From: PWND01 sp964614525 | GTDB lineage: Bacteria > Bacteroidota > Bacteroidia > Bacteroidales > UBA7960 | Direction: 5' to 3' | Length of the DNA stretch: 64,000 bases | Assembly (NCBI GenBank): GCA_964614525.1 | Contig: CAZTPA010000002.1 | Location: 1 to 64,000 of the forward strand | Part shown: one piece after another, positions 62,932 to 64,000 of the stretch | How the letters are laid out: each line of letters starts with the position of its first letter | Position numbering within the stretch: position 1 is the stretch's first letter | Program-made: the position numbers and the translations under genes | Notes under the pieces: generated by a model | Seen by the model: the letters and a program-made list of their open reading frames with translations, nothing else | Database searches by the model: none | Told to the model about the DNA's origin: nothing

Positions 62932-64000
62932 ATGAAAGTTCATTTTATAGCCATTGGCGGAAGTGCAATGCACAACCTTGCAATAGCCCTGCATCTAAAA
63001 GGATATACTATTAGTGGTTCTGATGATGAAATATTTGAGCCATCAAAAAGCAGACTAGAAAAATACGGGATATTACCAAAGAAGATTGGCTGGGATAAAA
63101 GAAATATTAATAAAGATATTGATGCTGTAATTCTTGGCATGCATGCAAAAGCAGATAATCCGGAATTACTTAGAGCAAAAGATTTGGGTTTAAAAATATT
63201 TTCTTATCCTGAATATTTGTATGAACTAAGCAAATCGAAAATACGTGTTGTTATAGGCGGAAGTCACGGAAAAACAACTATTACTGCAATGATTCTTCAT
63301 GTTATGAAGCATCATAATATAAACACAGATTATATGGTGGGTGCTCAACTTGAAGGCTTTGACATCATGGTAAAACTAAGTGATGATGCACCATATATGA
63401 TTCTTGAGGGCGATGAGTATTTGAGTTCGCCTATTGACAAACGGCCTAAATTTCATCTTTATAAACCGAATATTGCATTAATAAGCGGTATTGCCTGGGA
63501 CCATATAAATGTTTTTCCAACATTTGAAGATTATATGAAGCAATTTAAAATATTTATTGAAAAAATTGTACCGGGAGGCAAATTAATATACTGCGATGCG
63601 GATGAAAATGTAAAAAAACTGAGTGAAGATAACTCTAATAATAATATTGAAGCTATTCCTTATTCTTTACCGGAATATTTAATTGAGAATGAAAAAACAA
63701 AAATCATCTTTAAAGATAAAACCTATGATGTGTCAATTTTCGGGAAACATAATCTTTTAAACTTAAATGGTGCCCGAAAAGTTTGCAATCAACTGGGTAT
63801 TACTGATGCAATGTTTTTTGAGGCTATAAAAAGCTATAAAGGAGCAAGCAAAAGAATGGAGATTATTTACGAAAACAATTCAAATATTGTATTTAAGGAT
63901 TTTGCTCATGCCCCTTCAAAGATTAAAGCTACAACAGAAGCTGCCAAAGAACAATATCCCGAAAAAAAACTAATTGCTGTAATTGAGTTACATACATACA
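62932..64000 (+). CDS. mpl: UDP-N-acetylmuramate:L-alanyl-gamma-D-glutamyl-meso-diaminopimelate ligase (partial, runs off the end)
   Basis: Peptidoglycan-recycling ligase that attaches a recovered tripeptide to UDP-MurNAc. Open from ATG 62932 to the end of the window (356 codons seen). It begins KVHFIAIGGSAMHNLAIALH, the Mur-ligase N-terminal Rossmann strand, then GGSHGKTTITAMI (P-loop GKTT), ILEGDEYLSSPIDKRPK and ISGIAWDHINVFPTFEDY (the AWDHxNxFP motif that separates Mpl from MurC). No frameshift is seen. The 3' end and its terminator lie outside this window. Confidence 0.92.
   Translation, partial: MKVHFIAIGGSAMHNLAIALHLKGYTISGSDDEIFEPSKSRLEKYGILPKKIGWDKRNINKDIDAVILGMHAKADNPELLRAKDLGLKIFSYPEYLYELSKSKIRVVIGGSHGKTTITAMILHVMKHHNINTDYMVGAQLEGFDIMVKLSDDAPYMILEGDEYLSSPIDKRPKFHLYKPNIALISGIAWDHINVFPTFEDYMKQFKIFIEKIVPGGKLIYCDADENVKKLSEDNSNNNIEAIPYSLPEYLIENEKTKIIFKDKTYDVSIFGKHNLLNLNGARKVCNQLGITDAMFFEAIKSYKGASKRMEIIYENNSNIVFKDFAHAPSKIKATTEAAKEQYPEKKLIAVIELHTY

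Noticed and set aside
1..64000. tRNA, rRNA, CRISPR or phage genes
   Set aside because: I looked for T-loop type sequences, regular repeat-spacer arrays, transposase motifs and phage structural genes and found none.

Overview
The window is AT-rich chromosomal DNA of a Bacteroidota bacterium, most likely of the Bacteroidales/Marinilabiliales type. The signs are TAnnTTTG-type -7 boxes in front of many genes, start codons without obvious Shine-Dalgarno sequences (many of them TTG), a fused FeoA-FeoB with its small Cys-rich partner, a CarboxypepD-TonB receptor of the Bacteroidota kind, DUF3822 next to rsmD, and the order rsfS-ftsH-LUD-DUF2007-cdsA-psd. I saw no rRNA, tRNA, CRISPR array, phage or transposase gene.

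Layout. 0.3-4.2 kb (-): a TonB-dependent receptor followed by a surface lipoprotein built from a triplicated module. 4.4-6.6 kb (+): a glycosyltransferase coupled to miaA, then a GC-rich composite inverted repeat. 7-12 kb (+): a REC-PAS protein without output domain, two tandem rhomboid proteases and a membrane-anchored EEP-fold hydrolase. 12-19.4 kb: uvrB, a dicarboxylate/glutamate symporter, clpB and a baeRF-like (ribosome-hibernation type) protein. 19.5-24.2 kb: HAD phosphatase, LolC/E-type permease, an outer-membrane barrel and a DUF349 protein. 24.5-31.6 kb (-): a trans-sulfuration PLP enzyme, a secreted WD40 protein, a TPR-SpoIIE phosphatase, a CoA-binding protein, OsmC, a thioesterase and a ZIP transporter, followed by dxs (to 33.5 kb). 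33.8-36.5 kb (+): feoAB and its 57-residue partner. 36.5-38.4 kb (-): a lipoprotein and an ankyrin/beta-barrel fusion. 38.5-41.2 kb (+): recQ and a YjjG-like phosphatase. 41.2-46.3 kb (-): the rsfS-ftsH-LUD-DUF2007-cdsA-psd block. 46.5-54.4 kb: birA, SRPBCC protein, pyrE, NUDIX, TlpA-like protein, coaD, a disrupted acetyltransferase gene, rsmD and DUF3822. 54.5-64 kb: an envelope group (lptD, amidase, MlaD, PBP4), ilvE, an RseC-like protein and the start of mpl, which runs off the end.

Most of the window is housekeeping. The least ordinary place is 50.98-52.38 kb. There a GNAT acetyltransferase gene, still translationally coupled to rsmD at its 5' end, is broken into pieces. A gene for a FISUMP-domain secreted protein, bounded on one side by a perfect 56-bp loopless palindrome, lies between the pieces. 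Other points to recheck are the GC-rich repeat at 6.6 kb, the ankyrin/beta-barrel fusion, the secreted WD40 plus TPR-phosphatase pair, the REC-PAS protein lacking an output domain, and the set of promoters whose -7 box nearly touches the start codon.
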